64,000 nt of DNA from Dyadobacter sp. NIV53 (GCF_019711195.1 NZ_CP081299.1:1736001-1800000), one strand, 5' to 3'. Counted from the stretch's first letter, positions 1 through 10,025 are shown. Notes: generated by a model not told the origin, from the letters alone. Program-made: numbers and translations.

Positions 1-522
1 ACCGTCCTTGGCGTACTTCATAACGGTACAGTATCACTAGGCGCGGACGGTCAGGCAACGATGGGAACTACTGTTGCAAAAGGAAATGTCAAAAAAATAA
101 GGGTTTTAATGGGTGGTAAAATACTGGCAGGTTTTGCCGGATCTACAGCTGATGCATTTACGCTGATTGAACGCTTTGAAGAAAAACTGAATGCGTATGG
201 TGGTAATATGAAAAGAGCGGCAATTGAGCTGGCAAAAGACTGGCGTACCGATCGTTACCTGCGAAAACTGGAAGCAATGATGATTACGGCTTCTAAAGAC
301 GAAATTTTGGTAATTTCAGGAACAGGTGATGTTCTGGAACCCGAAAACGGAATTGCGGCAATAGGATCCGGTGGGAATTTTGCTTTATCCGCAGCTCAGG
401 CATTGAAAAAACATGCCCCGCATTTGTCAGCTGAAGATATGGTAAGGGAAAGTTTAACCGTTGCCGCAGACCTTTGTATTTATACCAATCACAATTTTGT
501 TATTGAAAAAGTACAGCAGTAA
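1..522 (+). CDS. hslV: ATP-dependent protease subunit HslV (5' end outside window)
   Basis: This is the proteolytic subunit of the HslUV (ClpQY) protease, an N-terminal-threonine hydrolase that forms a double hexamer and degrades unfolded proteins fed by the HslU ATPase. The reading frame is open from base 1, beginning [18 protein letters not shown], which corresponds to the residues just after the catalytic threonine. The conserved GADGQATMG and [10 protein letters not shown] segments follow. Only about the first five to ten residues are missing. The ATG at 61 is internal and not the start. A strong bidirectional hairpin follows the stop codon. The family assignment is firm. Confidence 0.95.
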   Translation, partial: TVLGVLHNGTVSLGADGQATMGTTVAKGNVKKIRVLMGGKILAGFAGSTADAFTLIERFEEKLNAYGGNMKRAAIELAKDWRTDRYLRKLEAMMITASKDEILVISGTGDVLEPENGIAAIGSGGNFALSAAQALKKHAPHLSAEDMVRESLTVAADLCIYTNHNFVIEKVQQ

Positions 523-530
523 AATCCTGA

Positions 531-571
531 CAGAAAAATGGCTGGAAGTTGTGTTTCCAGCCGTTTTTCTG
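531..571. terminator. bidirectional intrinsic terminator between hslV and the GNAT gene
   Basis: Arms 531-547 and 555-571 form a 17-bp stem with one mismatch around a 7-nt loop. The GC-rich core is GGCTGGAA/TTCCAGCC. It is flanked by A5 on the left and T5 on the right, so it can end transcription from both convergent genes. Confidence 0.85.
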
Positions 572-582
572 TTTTCAGGGAT

Positions 583-996
583 TTATAAATTCTTTGCAAT
601 TTTGTAGTATTCGATTTCTTCCTTCATAAAAGAATCTGAGAACTTACTGAATCCAAATCTTTCATAAAATCCCAGGGCATTGGTCCGGGCGTCGCACCAG
701 ATTCTATTGTGCTGATGATCCCTGGAATAACTGATTACAAATTCCAGTAGTTTGGATCCTAATCCCTTATTCTGAAAAGCTGCCATTGTAGCAAATTTCC
801 GGAAACGGACTCCTTCGTCAGTATCAGGAAACAAAGAAATAACAGAGACTAGCTCTTGATTGTAAAACATGCCAAAATGTAATCCGCTTTCATCCTCCGG
901 TACTTTTACAAAATCCGGCGACTTCTGCGCCCAAAGCACCTGATGCCTTATCCCTAATATTTCACCGATTGTTACGCTCCGAATTTCTGTTGTCAT
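583..996 (-). CDS. GNAT-family N-acetyltransferase
   Basis: This 137-residue protein has the single-domain length and shape of the Gcn5-related acetyltransferases, which transfer the acetyl group of acetyl-CoA to an amine. The acetyl-CoA binding motif A is visible as KFATMAAFQNKGLGSKLLEF, with the QNKGLGS loop near residue 78. The NALGFYERFGF segment near residue 105 is the typical motif B end (YEKxGF). The substrate cannot be told from sequence. The start codon is 3 bases after the stop of the glycosyltransferase gene, so the two are probably co-transcribed. Confidence 0.85.
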   Translation of the reverse strand: MTTEIRSVTIGEILGIRHQVLWAQKSPDFVKVPEDESGLHFGMFYNQELVSVISLFPDTDEGVRFRKFATMAAFQNKGLGSKLLEFVISYSRDHQHNRIWCDARTNALGFYERFGFSKFSDSFMKEEIEYYKIAKNL

Positions 997-999
997 ATA

Positions 1000-2016
1000 T
1001 TAAGCCTTAACTATCCGTCTGCCAAAATGATACATTTTCAATAATTGTTTTTTGATATTGAATTTTTGTATTCGCAGGCTGGAGAGAATCTGGTATTTTA
1101 AATTTAAAGTGACATTGATGTTATAATTTTCAAGAAGATAATTTAATGCGTTTTTTTCACTCAAATCATAATTATCTGCTTTGGAATAAGCCTGAATTCC
1201 CTGGCCGATCGGATTAAACATGGAGTGAATGGCATAATTTTCAAGTATAAAATGCTGAAACTGAAATCCGTCATTGACCATCTGATGAAACCAGCCTGTA
1301 CCTAAATCTGCGGTAAATCCCCAGTTTCCGCCAAAACAAACATTTTTTGCAAAAGGCAATGTCGTTTTTCTGTAAATTTCCAGCCTGATCATACAGGCAT
1401 ATTCATTCAGCCTGCATTCAGGAAGTGGGTGCACCCTGCCCGTTTCGAGCACTTCAATATCCTTTGCTTTTCTAGGCGTATTATATTTTTCATGCAGAAT
1501 GATCGCCTCCGCCTGATCAGGAACATATTCCTGAAATTTAAAACCATTACATAAATCAGCAAATGAGGCCGATGCCGGACATGACCAGCATTGTCCGATT
1601 GAACCGGTTCCTGCCAGCTTGTTATTCTGTCCGTATAGCGGAAACATCTCCCCTATCATATCACTATGAAAGACCATATCATTATGCATGATAAAAAGAT
1701 ATTCACCGGATGCGTTTTCCAAAGCATACTGATATGGAATGGACCAACGGTAATCCTTATCCGTTTTTACCCTTTCATAGTCCAGCGTATCCAGATCATA
1801 AAAATATTGGGGATAATACAGCTCAACCAGAATTAAAGGTTTGATGGCCTGAATTACTTTAAAAACATCTCCATATGTATCAAACGGCTGTTTTTTCTCA
1901 ACAGTGATAAAAACTTTATTGATATGCTGACGGCTATATTTTAATAATGATAAAATAGAAATGATTGTCTGATAAGGTTTTCCAAAATAGATTACACAGA
2001 TATCTGCCTTTTTCAT
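1000..2016 (-). CDS. GT-A-fold glycosyltransferase-like protein
   Basis: This 338-residue cytoplasmic protein begins with a nucleotide-sugar-transferase-like Rossmann region (ADICVIYFGKPYQTIISILS) and has LFIMHNDMVFHSDMIGEMF near residues 105-125. There an H-N-D-M sequence takes the place of the metal-binding DxD motif of GT-A enzymes. It is probably a family-2-like glycosyltransferase acting on surface polysaccharide or on a glycan-modified molecule. No membrane segment is apparent. It lies directly upstream of the GNAT gene on the same strand, which could mean that both work on an amino sugar, but that is inference. Acceptor and donor are unknown. Confidence 0.7.
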   Translation of the reverse strand: MKKADICVIYFGKPYQTIISILSLLKYSRQHINKVFITVEKKQPFDTYGDVFKVIQAIKPLILVELYYPQYFYDLDTLDYERVKTDKDYRWSIPYQYALENASGEYLFIMHNDMVFHSDMIGEMFPLYGQNNKLAGTGSIGQCWSCPASASFADLCNGFKFQEYVPDQAEAIILHEKYNTPRKAKDIEVLETGRVHPLPECRLNEYACMIRLEIYRKTTLPFAKNVCFGGNWGFTADLGTGWFHQMVNDGFQFQHFILENYAIHSMFNPIGQGIQAYSKADNYDLSEKNALNYLLENYNINVTLNLKYQILSSLRIQKFNIKKQLLKMYHFGRRIVKA

Positions 2017-2102
2017 AGTTCAGGTTGAGCAAACAATTAATCATTCGTTACTAAAAGTTAAATTATTACAAAAACTATAAATAATTTACAAAATCTTATT
2101 TT

Positions 2103-3572
2103 TCACAGTGCTGCCATCAAAGCCATTAACCTGACTAATTCTTCCGAAACAACACGGTTGCTGCCCGGCTGGTATTTATGTGCAATAATAGCAAAGCTCA
2201 AAAGCTCGCCTGAACGTGAAGTAACATAGCCTGCATAAGCACGGGTCCCTTCAATGGAACCGCTTTTAGCTCTCACATTACCGGAAGCTTTTGTTCCTTT
2301 GCCCAAATTACGCACTGTTCCTGTTTGCCCCAGAATTGCAATGCTTTTATAGAAATCATTAAAACTGGTTTCTTTGCTTACAGCACTTAAAATATCTGTC
2401 ATGTTCTGAACGGTAACCGAACCTGACGGAGAAAGGCCGCTTCCATCCTTAATAAAAAAACCTCTTAAATCAGCCCTGCGTGTTATCCAGTAATCCGACA
2501 TTGCTTTTGCGGAAGCATCGTATTCCGAATTTCCCGTCAGCCGTTTTCCTATTTGTTTTAGAAAAGTATCTGCATATAAATTAATGCTCCAGAGATTTGT
2601 TTGCAGGCATAATTCGCGTAACATGGGTGACTTATATTCGTCGAGAATTTTCCTTGGACTTAATAACGGAATGGGTGTGCCAGATAATTCATTTCCACCA
2701 ACAACCGGAATCTGAAAACTTATCAGGGTTTCTTTTAAAGCAAAAGCTATATACTCCGATGGGTTCGGTATAGAACCTTTTACTGAAAATGTGGTAAAAC
2801 CCAACGGAACAGTTCCGGTTAGCAAAACATTATTACCAAGAGGATCACTGTAAATGACAGTCTGATCACCCGAACCTTTTTCTCCCGTGGTTACCTGGTT
2901 TTTAAAAAACAAGTACGATATAGCCGGTTCAATTCCCAGATAAGCCGCAGGATCGCCCGGTTCAGTGCCCGGCTTGAATTTGACTTTATACTGATTTTCA
3001 TTAAAATTTAGCCCCCGAACGCCCGCTCCATAGTAATTTCCCAAATCAGCCCATATCCAGCTGTCAGCTAAGGATTGTCTGTCGAAAAATGACGCATCAC
3101 CAATAACCTGTCCTTTGATATATCGGATTCCGGCTTTCGAAACAGCCTCTGCCCACCTCTTTACCAATTCTGACGCGATTGGATACCCTTTAAAACGATC
3201 GCTTCCCAAAGACGGGTCTCCGGAACCACGAATATAAATATTGCCAGTTAAAGTGTCACCGCTGATCGTTCCGTCGTATTCAAGAAACGTTTGGAACCGG
3301 TAATCGCCTCCCAATACCGACAACACGGTTGCAGTGGAAACCAATTTTAAAATGGAAGCAGAAGGAAGGGAACGCTCCTGATTTAATGCAAAAACAGGTT
3401 TTCCTTCTTTAACAGTCTTTAAACTGACTGCCAGTGAACCGTTTCGGAATATTTCACTGTTTTGTAATTCTAAGACAGCGTCGCTAAAATTAGTTAGAGC
3501 CAGGCTATCAACAGATTGAGAAAAACCAGCATAACAAAAATGAATAAAAAACAGATTTAAAAGGAATTTCAT
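2103..3572 (-). CDS. dacB: D-alanyl-D-alanine carboxypeptidase/endopeptidase (PBP4 type)
   Basis: This 489-residue exported enzyme is a class C low-molecular-mass penicillin-binding protein that trims D-Ala and cuts peptide cross-links in peptidoglycan. The first ~19 residues (FLLNLFFIHFCYAGFSQS) are a signal peptide. The catalytic SxxK motif is S73-I-L-K76 (SASILKL). The second motif lies in KDGSGLSPSG, and the third is the KSG of VRAKSGSIEGT. The length matches PBP4 proteins with an inserted domain between motifs. It is a single gene, divergent from the nuclease at 3849 across a 276-bp AT-rich spacer. Confidence 0.93.
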   Translation of the reverse strand: MKFLLNLFFIHFCYAGFSQSVDSLALTNFSDAVLELQNSEIFRNGSLAVSLKTVKEGKPVFALNQERSLPSASILKLVSTATVLSVLGGDYRFQTFLEYDGTISGDTLTGNIYIRGSGDPSLGSDRFKGYPIASELVKRWAEAVSKAGIRYIKGQVIGDASFFDRQSLADSWIWADLGNYYGAGVRGLNFNENQYKVKFKPGTEPGDPAAYLGIEPAISYLFFKNQVTTGEKGSGDQTVIYSDPLGNNVLLTGTVPLGFTTFSVKGSIPNPSEYIAFALKETLISFQIPVVGGNELSGTPIPLLSPRKILDEYKSPMLRELCLQTNLWSINLYADTFLKQIGKRLTGNSEYDASAKAMSDYWITRRADLRGFFIKDGSGLSPSGSVTVQNMTDILSAVSKETSFNDFYKSIAILGQTGTVRNLGKGTKASGNVRAKSGSIEGTRAYAGYVTSRSGELLSFAIIAHKYQPGSNRVVSEELVRLMALMAAL

Positions 3573-3848
3573 ATAAGAGTGAAATGGCAGGATTACCTGC
3601 TAAAATGAAAGATTCAGTTCTAAACTAATAAGTAATCACTTATACTCCGTCCCTTTTTTGATACTTTTGTACAAAATTAATAAGGATATATAAATAAGGA
3701 CGTGTTAAATAATTGATAATATTCAGAATTTGACTTCCATCCATAATTAATTATTTGATTTTCCATTATTATAAACAAGATTTAAAAACAGTACAGATTT
3801 TTCCAGAAGAGAAAAATCAGGATATAGATATTCACCCCATTTAAAAGT

Positions 3849-5273
3849 ATGAAATTGACATTTTGGGGAGCTGCACAACAAGTTACTGGTAGTATGTTCC
3901 TGTTGGAATCGGACGACTACCGTATTTTAATTGATTGCGGTTCAGATTTTGATTTAGATGAGATAGGTAAGAAAACCCGTTATGATGAACAAAAAAGTGT
4001 TTTTCCTTTCGATGCAAGTTTAATAAATACAGTACTGCTTACCCATGCCCATATTGACCATTCAGGCAATATTCCTAATTTATTCAAAGAAGGATTTGAA
4101 GGAAGAGTTGTTTGTACCGAACCTACTCTGGCACTTACTGCGCTACTATTAAAAGATGCAGCCAACTTACACCAAAAGCGGCTCAATGCCCGCAATGGAA
4201 GTAATAACAAGAAGAAAGGAAAAAAGAAAAAGGATCTTCCAAGAGATTACTTCGTTGAAAAAAATGTCATAGAAGCACTCGAAAATTTTGTACCTGTCTC
4301 TTTTGGACAGCGTTACAGGATAGCAGACCATGTGGCTATAACCTTTTACACAGCAGGGCATTTGCTTGGTGCCGCACATATTGTTGTAGAAATTACAGAA
4401 AACGGCGAGAAGAAAAAAATATGCTTTTCAGGAGATATAGGCCGTAGCAATTATCCGTTGCTAACAGACCCGCAGGACGTACCCCAGGTTGATTATCTGA
4501 TCTGCGAGACCACCTATGGTAACCGGGTTCACGAAAACACAGATTCGCCTTCGGATGCACTGGCTGACGTAATTAAACGTACTTGTATTGATATTCCGGG
4601 ACGGCTCATTATCCCGTCTTTCAGTGTGGGCCGGACACAGGCTTTGCTTTTCACACTTAACAAAATCTATACAGACCATTCTTTTCCAAATCTTAAAGTA
4701 TTTTCGGATAGCCCTTTGGCACATAGCAGCACGAAAGTGTACCAGAAACATGTACGCCTGCTGAATAAGGAAGCGCGCACTTTTCAGGATGACAATGATA
4801 TGCTTTTCGATTTTGATAACCTGATCTATCTGGAAAGCTCGGATGCAAGTAAGGCTATTTCAAATTACAATGAACCTTGTATCATCATTTCTTCTTCGGG
4901 AATGGTGCAGGGCGGCCGGGTTGAGCATCACGTTGAGGCTAATATTGGTAATCCCTATGCTACGATTCTCATGGTTGGGTATGCCTCAGAAGGAACGCTT
5001 GGATGGAGGCTTTTGAATGGACAAGATACCATTTCAATTCGTGGTAAACAGTTGCCTGTCTTGGCTAATATTGAAAAAATTGACGTATTTAGCGGCCACG
5101 GAGATCAGAATGATTTAATAAAATTTGTAAAAATGCAGGATCCGGACAAACTTAAAGGAGTTTTCCTGGTTCATGGAGAACAGCAAAGTATGGCTGATTT
5201 CCAGGGCAAAATTAATCAATTGGGCTATAATACGGTAGAAATACCATTGCGGGGACGCACTTACGAATTGTAA
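3849..5273 (+). CDS. MBL-fold beta-CASP RNA-processing exonuclease/nuclease
   Basis: This 474-residue protein has the metallo-beta-lactamase plus beta-CASP architecture of CPSF73/YSH1-like nucleases. The zinc ligands are seen in LTHAHIDHSG (HxHxDH, about residue 65), in TAGHLLGAAH, and in FSGDIGR. The beta-CASP part has the IISSSGMVQGG segment, the C-terminal FSGHGDQNDL and the LVHGEQQSM motif. A basic insertion rich in Lys (about residues 119-130, NNKKKGKKKK) lies in the MBL domain. It probably acts on RNA in the cytoplasm. accA follows 35 bp downstream on the same strand. Confidence 0.9.
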   Translation: MKLTFWGAAQQVTGSMFLLESDDYRILIDCGSDFDLDEIGKKTRYDEQKSVFPFDASLINTVLLTHAHIDHSGNIPNLFKEGFEGRVVCTEPTLALTALLLKDAANLHQKRLNARNGSNNKKKGKKKKDLPRDYFVEKNVIEALENFVPVSFGQRYRIADHVAITFYTAGHLLGAAHIVVEITENGEKKKICFSGDIGRSNYPLLTDPQDVPQVDYLICETTYGNRVHENTDSPSDALADVIKRTCIDIPGRLIIPSFSVGRTQALLFTLNKIYTDHSFPNLKVFSDSPLAHSSTKVYQKHVRLLNKEARTFQDDNDMLFDFDNLIYLESSDASKAISNYNEPCIIISSSGMVQGGRVEHHVEANIGNPYATILMVGYASEGTLGWRLLNGQDTISIRGKQLPVLANIEKIDVFSGHGDQNDLIKFVKMQDPDKLKGVFLVHGEQQSMADFQGKINQLGYNTVEIPLRGRTYEL

Positions 5274-5308
5274 CCCACAAAAATTAGCTCACAAACCAGA
5301 ACCTAAAG

Positions 5309-6262
5309 ATGAGAACATACCTGGATTTCGAAAAACCTATGGCCGAGCTCGAACGTAAGCTCGAAGAAATGAAAACATTAGCGTCTGAAAATAATGTGGA
5401 TTTTTCAGGTGCCATTTCCTTATTGGAAAATAATATAACAGATCTTCGGAAAGATATATTTGAAAATCTTACCCGGTGGCAGCGTGTTCAATTATCGCGC
5501 CATCCAGACCGCCCTTATACTCTTGATTATATTGAGCGGATTTGTGATGAATTTATAGAATTGCACGGCGACCGCCAGGTCAGGGATGATCCGGCGGTTA
5601 TCGGCGGACTTGCCAATGTTGGCGGACAGTCATTTATGCTCATTGGACAGCAAAAAGGACGTAATACGAAACAGCGCCAGCATCGTAACTTCGGAATGCC
5701 AAATCCGGAAGGTTACAGAAAAGCGTTACGGTTGATGAAACTTGCTGAAAAATTCAATAAACCTATCGTTACGCTGATTGATACACCGGGCGCGTTTCCT
5801 GGTATGGAAGCAGAAGAACGCGGACAGGGTGAAGCCATTGCTCGCAACCTGAAAGAAATGTTTATGCTGAAAGTACCTGTCATCTGCATCGTTATTGGTG
5901 AAGGTGCTTCTGGTGGTGCATTAGGCCTGGCTATCGGTGACCGTGTACTGATGTTGGAAAATACCTGGTACTCTGTAATTTCACCTGAAAACTGCTCGGC
6001 TATTCTTTGGCGCAGCTGGGATTTTAAAGAACAGGCAGCAGAGGCAATGAAAATGACTGCCAAAGACATGAAGGCCAATAAACTAATTGATGGAATTATT
6101 GCTGAGCCTCTTGGTGGCGCACATCTGGATCATGATTGGATGGCCGGTGAATTGAAACGTGTAATTCTTGAAAATATAAAAGAGCTTTCCAAAATGTCTG
6201 CTGACAAACGAGTGGATCAAAGAATTGAGAAATTCTGTGCAATGGGTGTTGTCGTAGAATAA
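5309..6262 (+). CDS. accA: acetyl-CoA carboxylase carboxyltransferase subunit alpha
   Basis: AccA forms the carboxyltransferase with AccD and moves CO2 from carboxybiotin to acetyl-CoA, giving malonyl-CoA for fatty-acid synthesis. The 317-residue length is standard. The N-terminal coiled coil (residues 1-50), the [12 protein letters not shown] segment, the [14 protein letters not shown] motif and the [17 protein letters not shown] oxyanion-hole region are all present. It follows the beta-CASP gene closely and precedes the HAD and site-2-protease genes on the same strand. No anomaly is seen. Confidence 0.97.
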   Translation: MRTYLDFEKPMAELERKLEEMKTLASENNVDFSGAISLLENNITDLRKDIFENLTRWQRVQLSRHPDRPYTLDYIERICDEFIELHGDRQVRDDPAVIGGLANVGGQSFMLIGQQKGRNTKQRQHRNFGMPNPEGYRKALRLMKLAEKFNKPIVTLIDTPGAFPGMEAEERGQGEAIARNLKEMFMLKVPVICIVIGEGASGGALGLAIGDRVLMLENTWYSVISPENCSAILWRSWDFKEQAAEAMKMTAKDMKANKLIDGIIAEPLGGAHLDHDWMAGELKRVILENIKELSKMSADKRVDQRIEKFCAMGVVVE

Positions 6263-6346
6263 CGAAGGAGGGGAAAGGGAGGAAGGGTTAACGGGCTTTT
6301 GGAATTACGTTTTAAAGCTAAACGCCAAAAGCTAAAAGAGCTAAAT

Positions 6347-6982
6347 ATGAAAAACGACAAGATTAAAAATATCATTTTCGATTTAGGTGATGTAATCCTG
6401 AACATTGATGTTCCGGTTGCATCGCTTTCTTTTGCTAAGCTTAGCGGCAGGGAACAGCAGGAAATCCTTGATTTATTTAAAGAAAAAGATCTTTTCCGTC
6501 AGTTTGAAACCGGACAGCTTGATGAAAACGGGTTTAGAAATTATATCCGGGAAATACTGGTATTCCCTGACTGGACGGATGAAATGATTGATACCGCCTG
6601 GAATAGCCTGTTACTTGACATCCCAAGTGAAAGGATTGAATTACTCCAAAATTTAAGAAAGCATTACAAATTATTTTTACTCAGCAATACCAGTTCTATT
6701 CACATTACACAAGTAAACAAAATTCTGGAAGCGGCTACCGGGATTAAAAAACTGGATGAACTTTTTGACAAGGTCTATCTTTCCTACGAAATGGGATTGA
6801 TGAAACCCGCCGCCGGCATTTACCAGCAGGTGTTGGACAAGGAAGGCCTTGTTGCTGAAGAAACACTTTTCCTGGACGATAATCTGGCAAATATTGAAGG
6901 AGCCGCCACTTTGGGTATAGAGACGATTCACGTCCGTAAGCCAACCACTATACTGGAATATCTAAAAGACTATGCAGTCTAA
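6347..6982 (+). CDS. HAD-superfamily (subfamily IA) phosphatase, YihX-like
   Basis: The first HAD motif is NIIFDLGDVILNID at residues ~8-21, followed by the cap helices. Motif II is LFLLSNTSS, and motifs III/IV are MKPAAGIYQQVL and TLFLDDNLANIEGA. The DLGDV form of motif I resembles the YihX group (sugar-phosphate phosphatases). I place the start at the ATG at 6347, because the 48 bases between 6299 and it read as an AT-rich leader and the family begins only a few residues before motif I. The gene overlaps the next one by 11 bp, which suggests translational coupling. Substrate unknown. Confidence 0.85.
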   Translation: MKNDKIKNIIFDLGDVILNIDVPVASLSFAKLSGREQQEILDLFKEKDLFRQFETGQLDENGFRNYIREILVFPDWTDEMIDTAWNSLLLDIPSERIELLQNLRKHYKLFLLSNTSSIHITQVNKILEAATGIKKLDELFDKVYLSYEMGLMKPAAGIYQQVLDKEGLVAEETLFLDDNLANIEGAATLGIETIHVRKPTTILEYLKDYAV

Positions 6983-8165
6983 TACAAGGACGTACGTAAT
7001 TCAGGCCCTGCTTTTTATTGTAACAGTTATTACCACCACAATGGCAGGAGCCGAGTGGATGTACGGCAATATTTTCTCGTTTATTTTCGACTTCATTCAA
7101 TTTCTTGGTGACGACAGGCCGGAAATTAAAGCGGCTTCTTTAAAAGCTATGGGCTGGCCACAATTTGTAAGCGGGTTTCAGTTTTCATTGCCTTTCCTGG
7201 CTATTCTAACCATTCATGAATTCGGTCATTATTTTGTTGCAAAAGCACATCAGGTTAAAGTTACTCTTCCCTATTATATTCCTCTCTGGTTTGGAATTTC
7301 GCAAAGTATAGGCACAATGGGTGCATTTATTCGGATTACATCGGTCGTACGTTCACGCTTAAAGTTCTTTGATATTGGAATTGCAGGTCCCCTAGCAGGC
7401 TTTATTGCAGCATTAGTTGTTTTATGGTACGGTTTTACACATTTACCACCACCCGAATATATCTTTTCTATTCATCCTGAATACGCCCGATACGGACTGA
7501 ATTATCCACAGTTCGTGTATGAAAAAGCAGCAGGCAATATAACTTTGGGTGATAACATGCTATTCTGGTTCTTTAAAACATATGTTGCAGATCCGGCACG
7601 ACTTCCTCATGCATATGAAATGATTCACTATCCTTTTATTTTTGCAGGATATCTGGCTCTTTTCTTTACATCGCTAAATCTGATCCCAATCGGCCAGCTT
7701 GATGGCGGGCACATTTTATACGGATTGATTGGCAAGAAAAAATTTGATGTTGCGGCTCCTGCGTTGTTTGGAATATTTGTTTTTTACGCCGGTCTTGGGC
7801 TTTTTAAAGCAGAGTCATTCGCTACCGGTGCAGATGAAATATTCTATAACCAGTTGCTTTATCTGGCTATTTACATTTACTTTTTGTACATCTGTTTTAG
7901 AAGAGCTTTCGAAACGCAAATGACTGCATTGATGGTGGCATTAATCATCGTTGTAGGCCAGTTTGCCGCATCTTACATCCGCCCGGACTTGGAAGGATAC
8001 TCCGGCTTTTTGCCATTTATCTTTATCCTTGGCCGATTTTTAGGAGTCAAACATCCAGAAACGGAAGATAATACGCCACTTGACCTGCCACGTATTATTC
8101 TGGGGATTGCTGCGTTAATTATTTTTATTATATCATTTAGTCCGAAGCCATTTATTGAAATCTAG
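6972..8165 (+). CDS. site-2 protease family (M50) membrane metalloprotease
   Basis: This 397-residue polytopic membrane protein carries the zinc-binding HEFGH motif near residue 81 inside a transmembrane helix (LTIHEFGHYFVAKA). The third zinc ligand lies in the IPIGQLDGGH motif near residue 242. Both are diagnostic of S2P intramembrane proteases. It resembles the EGY1/plant-type branch with extra C-terminal helices rather than PDZ-containing RseP. No PDZ domain is visible. Its substrate is unknown. It overlaps the HAD gene by 11 bp and is followed 27 bp later by an acyltransferase gene. Confidence 0.9.
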   Translation: MQSNTRTYVIQALLFIVTVITTTMAGAEWMYGNIFSFIFDFIQFLGDDRPEIKAASLKAMGWPQFVSGFQFSLPFLAILTIHEFGHYFVAKAHQVKVTLPYYIPLWFGISQSIGTMGAFIRITSVVRSRLKFFDIGIAGPLAGFIAALVVLWYGFTHLPPPEYIFSIHPEYARYGLNYPQFVYEKAAGNITLGDNMLFWFFKTYVADPARLPHAYEMIHYPFIFAGYLALFFTSLNLIPIGQLDGGHILYGLIGKKKFDVAAPALFGIFVFYAGLGLFKAESFATGADEIFYNQLLYLAIYIYFLYICFRRAFETQMTALMVALIIVVGQFAASYIRPDLEGYSGFLPFIFILGRFLGVKHPETEDNTPLDLPRIILGIAALIIFIISFSPKPFIEI

Positions 8166-8192
8166 TCCGGCTTTTATTGTCAATATTATTTC

Positions 8193-8762
8193 ATGTTAAG
8201 AGCAATTACCGCCTTTTTATTTCGCGCTGCCGGATGGAAAATCATAGGAAAGCCTCCTGTTGAAATCCGCAAAGCTGTTTGGGTCGGGGCTCCACATACT
8301 TCGAACTGGGATTTTATTGTTTGTCTGGGAGGGCGTGCTGACATGGAAATCAATATTGGATTTTTAGCTAAAAGCCAATTATTCAAATGGTATTCCGGTT
8401 GGCTTTTTCGAGCATTGGGCTGTTATCCGGTTTATAGAAATAAAGCCACTAATATGGTGGACACCGTTTCTGACATGTACAAGCAATATGATGAACTGCA
8501 CATTGCCATTACACCCGAAGGAACCAGAAAAGATGTAGATAAAATTAAAACGGGTTTTTATCATATTGCCTTAAAAGCCAATGTGCCGCTCATTTTAATT
8601 GGTTTCGATTATGTCCGAAAAGCAGTAGTTGTCAGCGAGCCCATTTATCTCCAGAATGATTATCAGAAAGATATGAAGGTCATTTACGACTTCTATCTTA
8701 CGATTGAGGGCAAGCGCAAAACCTGGATAAAAAATTACGAGGAAACGGGAATGATTGTTTGA
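8193..8762 (+). CDS. PlsC-like lysophospholipid/glycerolipid acyltransferase
   Basis: This 189-residue single-domain acyltransferase has the HxxxxD catalytic motif in GAPHTSNWDF (about residue 33) and the second PlsC motif in ITPEGTRKDVDKIKTGFYHIA (TPEGTR). It probably acylates a lysophospholipid or similar acceptor at the inner membrane. The length is that of the short Bacteroidota relatives of 1-acyl-glycerol-3-phosphate acyltransferases. The acceptor is not determinable here. Confidence 0.85.
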   Translation: MLRAITAFLFRAAGWKIIGKPPVEIRKAVWVGAPHTSNWDFIVCLGGRADMEINIGFLAKSQLFKWYSGWLFRALGCYPVYRNKATNMVDTVSDMYKQYDELHIAITPEGTRKDVDKIKTGFYHIALKANVPLILIGFDYVRKAVVVSEPIYLQNDYQKDMKVIYDFYLTIEGKRKTWIKNYEETGMIV

Positions 8763-8843
8763 AAAAATTGTTTTTTGAATGCGATATCCGTGGCACTGGG
8801 TTAATGGCAAATTCATGTATTGAACTTATCAAATTTCTTGCTC

Positions 8844-9848
8844 ATGATCACTCGCCGGCAATTTCTTCAAACATGCATTGCCACTCCGTTAGCAACACAA
8901 TTTTCCAATAATACTGGTGAAAAAATCTTCACTGTAAGTGGTATTATTAATCCAACCGATTTGGGAAAAACCTTGATCCATGAACACGTACTTGTAGATT
9001 TTATTGGTGCGGATAAAATCAGTCCTGATCGCTGGGAACACGACGCAGTTATCAAAAAAGCACTTCCATATCTTTTAGAAATTAAAGCCAGAGGGTTTAA
9101 GAGTGTTGTCGAATGTACGCCTGCTTATATTGGTCGTGATGTGAAGTTATTACAAAAACTTTCAGAACAGTCCGGACTACATATTCTTACAAATACCGGC
9201 TATTACGGCGCATCTGATAACAAATACCTGCCAAAATGGGCTTTCACAGAAAGCGCAGAACGATTGGCGGAACGGTGGATCAAGGAATTTAATAATGGTA
9301 TTGATGGCACTTCTGTAAAACCAGGTTTTATAAAAACCGGCGTTAATCCCGGTACATTATCAGAATTACATCAAAAATTAATTAAAGCAGCCGCTGTTAC
9401 ACATTTACAAACCGGATTAACTATATGCTCTCACACCGGACCTGCCCTTCCTGCATATCAGCAACTGGACATATTGAAAGCAAACGGCGTTGATCCAGCT
9501 GCATTTGTTTGGGTGCATGCCAGCGGAAGTGATGAAGATTTTATAAAAATTACCAAATCGGGGTGCTGGATTAGTCTGGATGGAATTGGAGAAGATTCTA
9601 TGGACAAAAATGAAAAGACCATTTCTCTTTTGAAATCTAATGGTTTATTGGATCAGATACTGATTTCACACGATGCAGGCTGGTATAAACCGGGAGAAAA
9701 AGATGGCGGTGAATTCAAGGGATTTACAACAATTCCCGACCAATTTGTTCCTTTACTAAAAACCAAAGGCTTTTCAGAAAATGAGATCAACCAGCTCCTC
9801 ATTGAAAACCCTGCAAAAGCTTTTACAATTAAAGTCAGAGGAATTTAG
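8844..9848 (+). CDS. phosphotriesterase-family amidohydrolase, exported
   Basis: This is a binuclear-metal TIM-barrel hydrolase. Metal ligands can be followed through the protein: the HEHVLVD pair after strand 1, the Lys in KPGFIKTGV (bridging carboxylated lysine), the His of TICSHTGPA, the His of WVHASGS, and the Asp of LISHDAGWY. The N-terminus TRRQFLQTCIATPLA is a twin-arginine-like or Sec signal, which favours the start at 8844 over the ATG at 8820. The natural substrate is unknown; family members are often lactonases. A large inverted repeat lies just after the stop. Confidence 0.85.
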   Translation: MITRRQFLQTCIATPLATQFSNNTGEKIFTVSGIINPTDLGKTLIHEHVLVDFIGADKISPDRWEHDAVIKKALPYLLEIKARGFKSVVECTPAYIGRDVKLLQKLSEQSGLHILTNTGYYGASDNKYLPKWAFTESAERLAERWIKEFNNGIDGTSVKPGFIKTGVNPGTLSELHQKLIKAAAVTHLQTGLTICSHTGPALPAYQQLDILKANGVDPAAFVWVHASGSDEDFIKITKSGCWISLDGIGEDSMDKNEKTISLLKSNGLLDQILISHDAGWYKPGEKDGGEFKGFTTIPDQFVPLLKTKGFSENEINQLLIENPAKAFTIKVRGI

Positions 9849-9870
9849 ATTTTTAGACTGAATTTTTTAC

Positions 9871-9947
9871 GACAGGATTACAGGATTTGCAGGATATTAG
9901 TTATACAGTTGTTTTTTCTTAAATCCTGTTAATCCTGTAATCCTGTC
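9871..9947. repeat. long inverted repeat of ACAGGATT units between convergent genes
   Basis: A perfect 17-bp arm, GACAGGATTACAGGATT at 9871-9887, is matched in inverse at 9931-9947. The match extends inward by about eight more bases with two mismatches. Each arm is itself built of ACAGGATT-like units. It sits between two convergent genes and could act as a bidirectional terminator or be a dispersed repeat typical of Cytophagales intergenic DNA. Confidence 0.7.
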
Positions 9948-10025
9948 AAAAAAAACGTTATCGTGGCAGCGGAACACTGCGCCAAACCGCACGGCTTACG
10001 CTCCCATAACTCTGCGTTTAAACCA

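Noticed and set aside
3660..3670. TACTTTTG box upstream of the beta-CASP gene
   Set aside because: No TTG at the right distance upstream and ~180 bp from the start codon, so promoter function is not supported.
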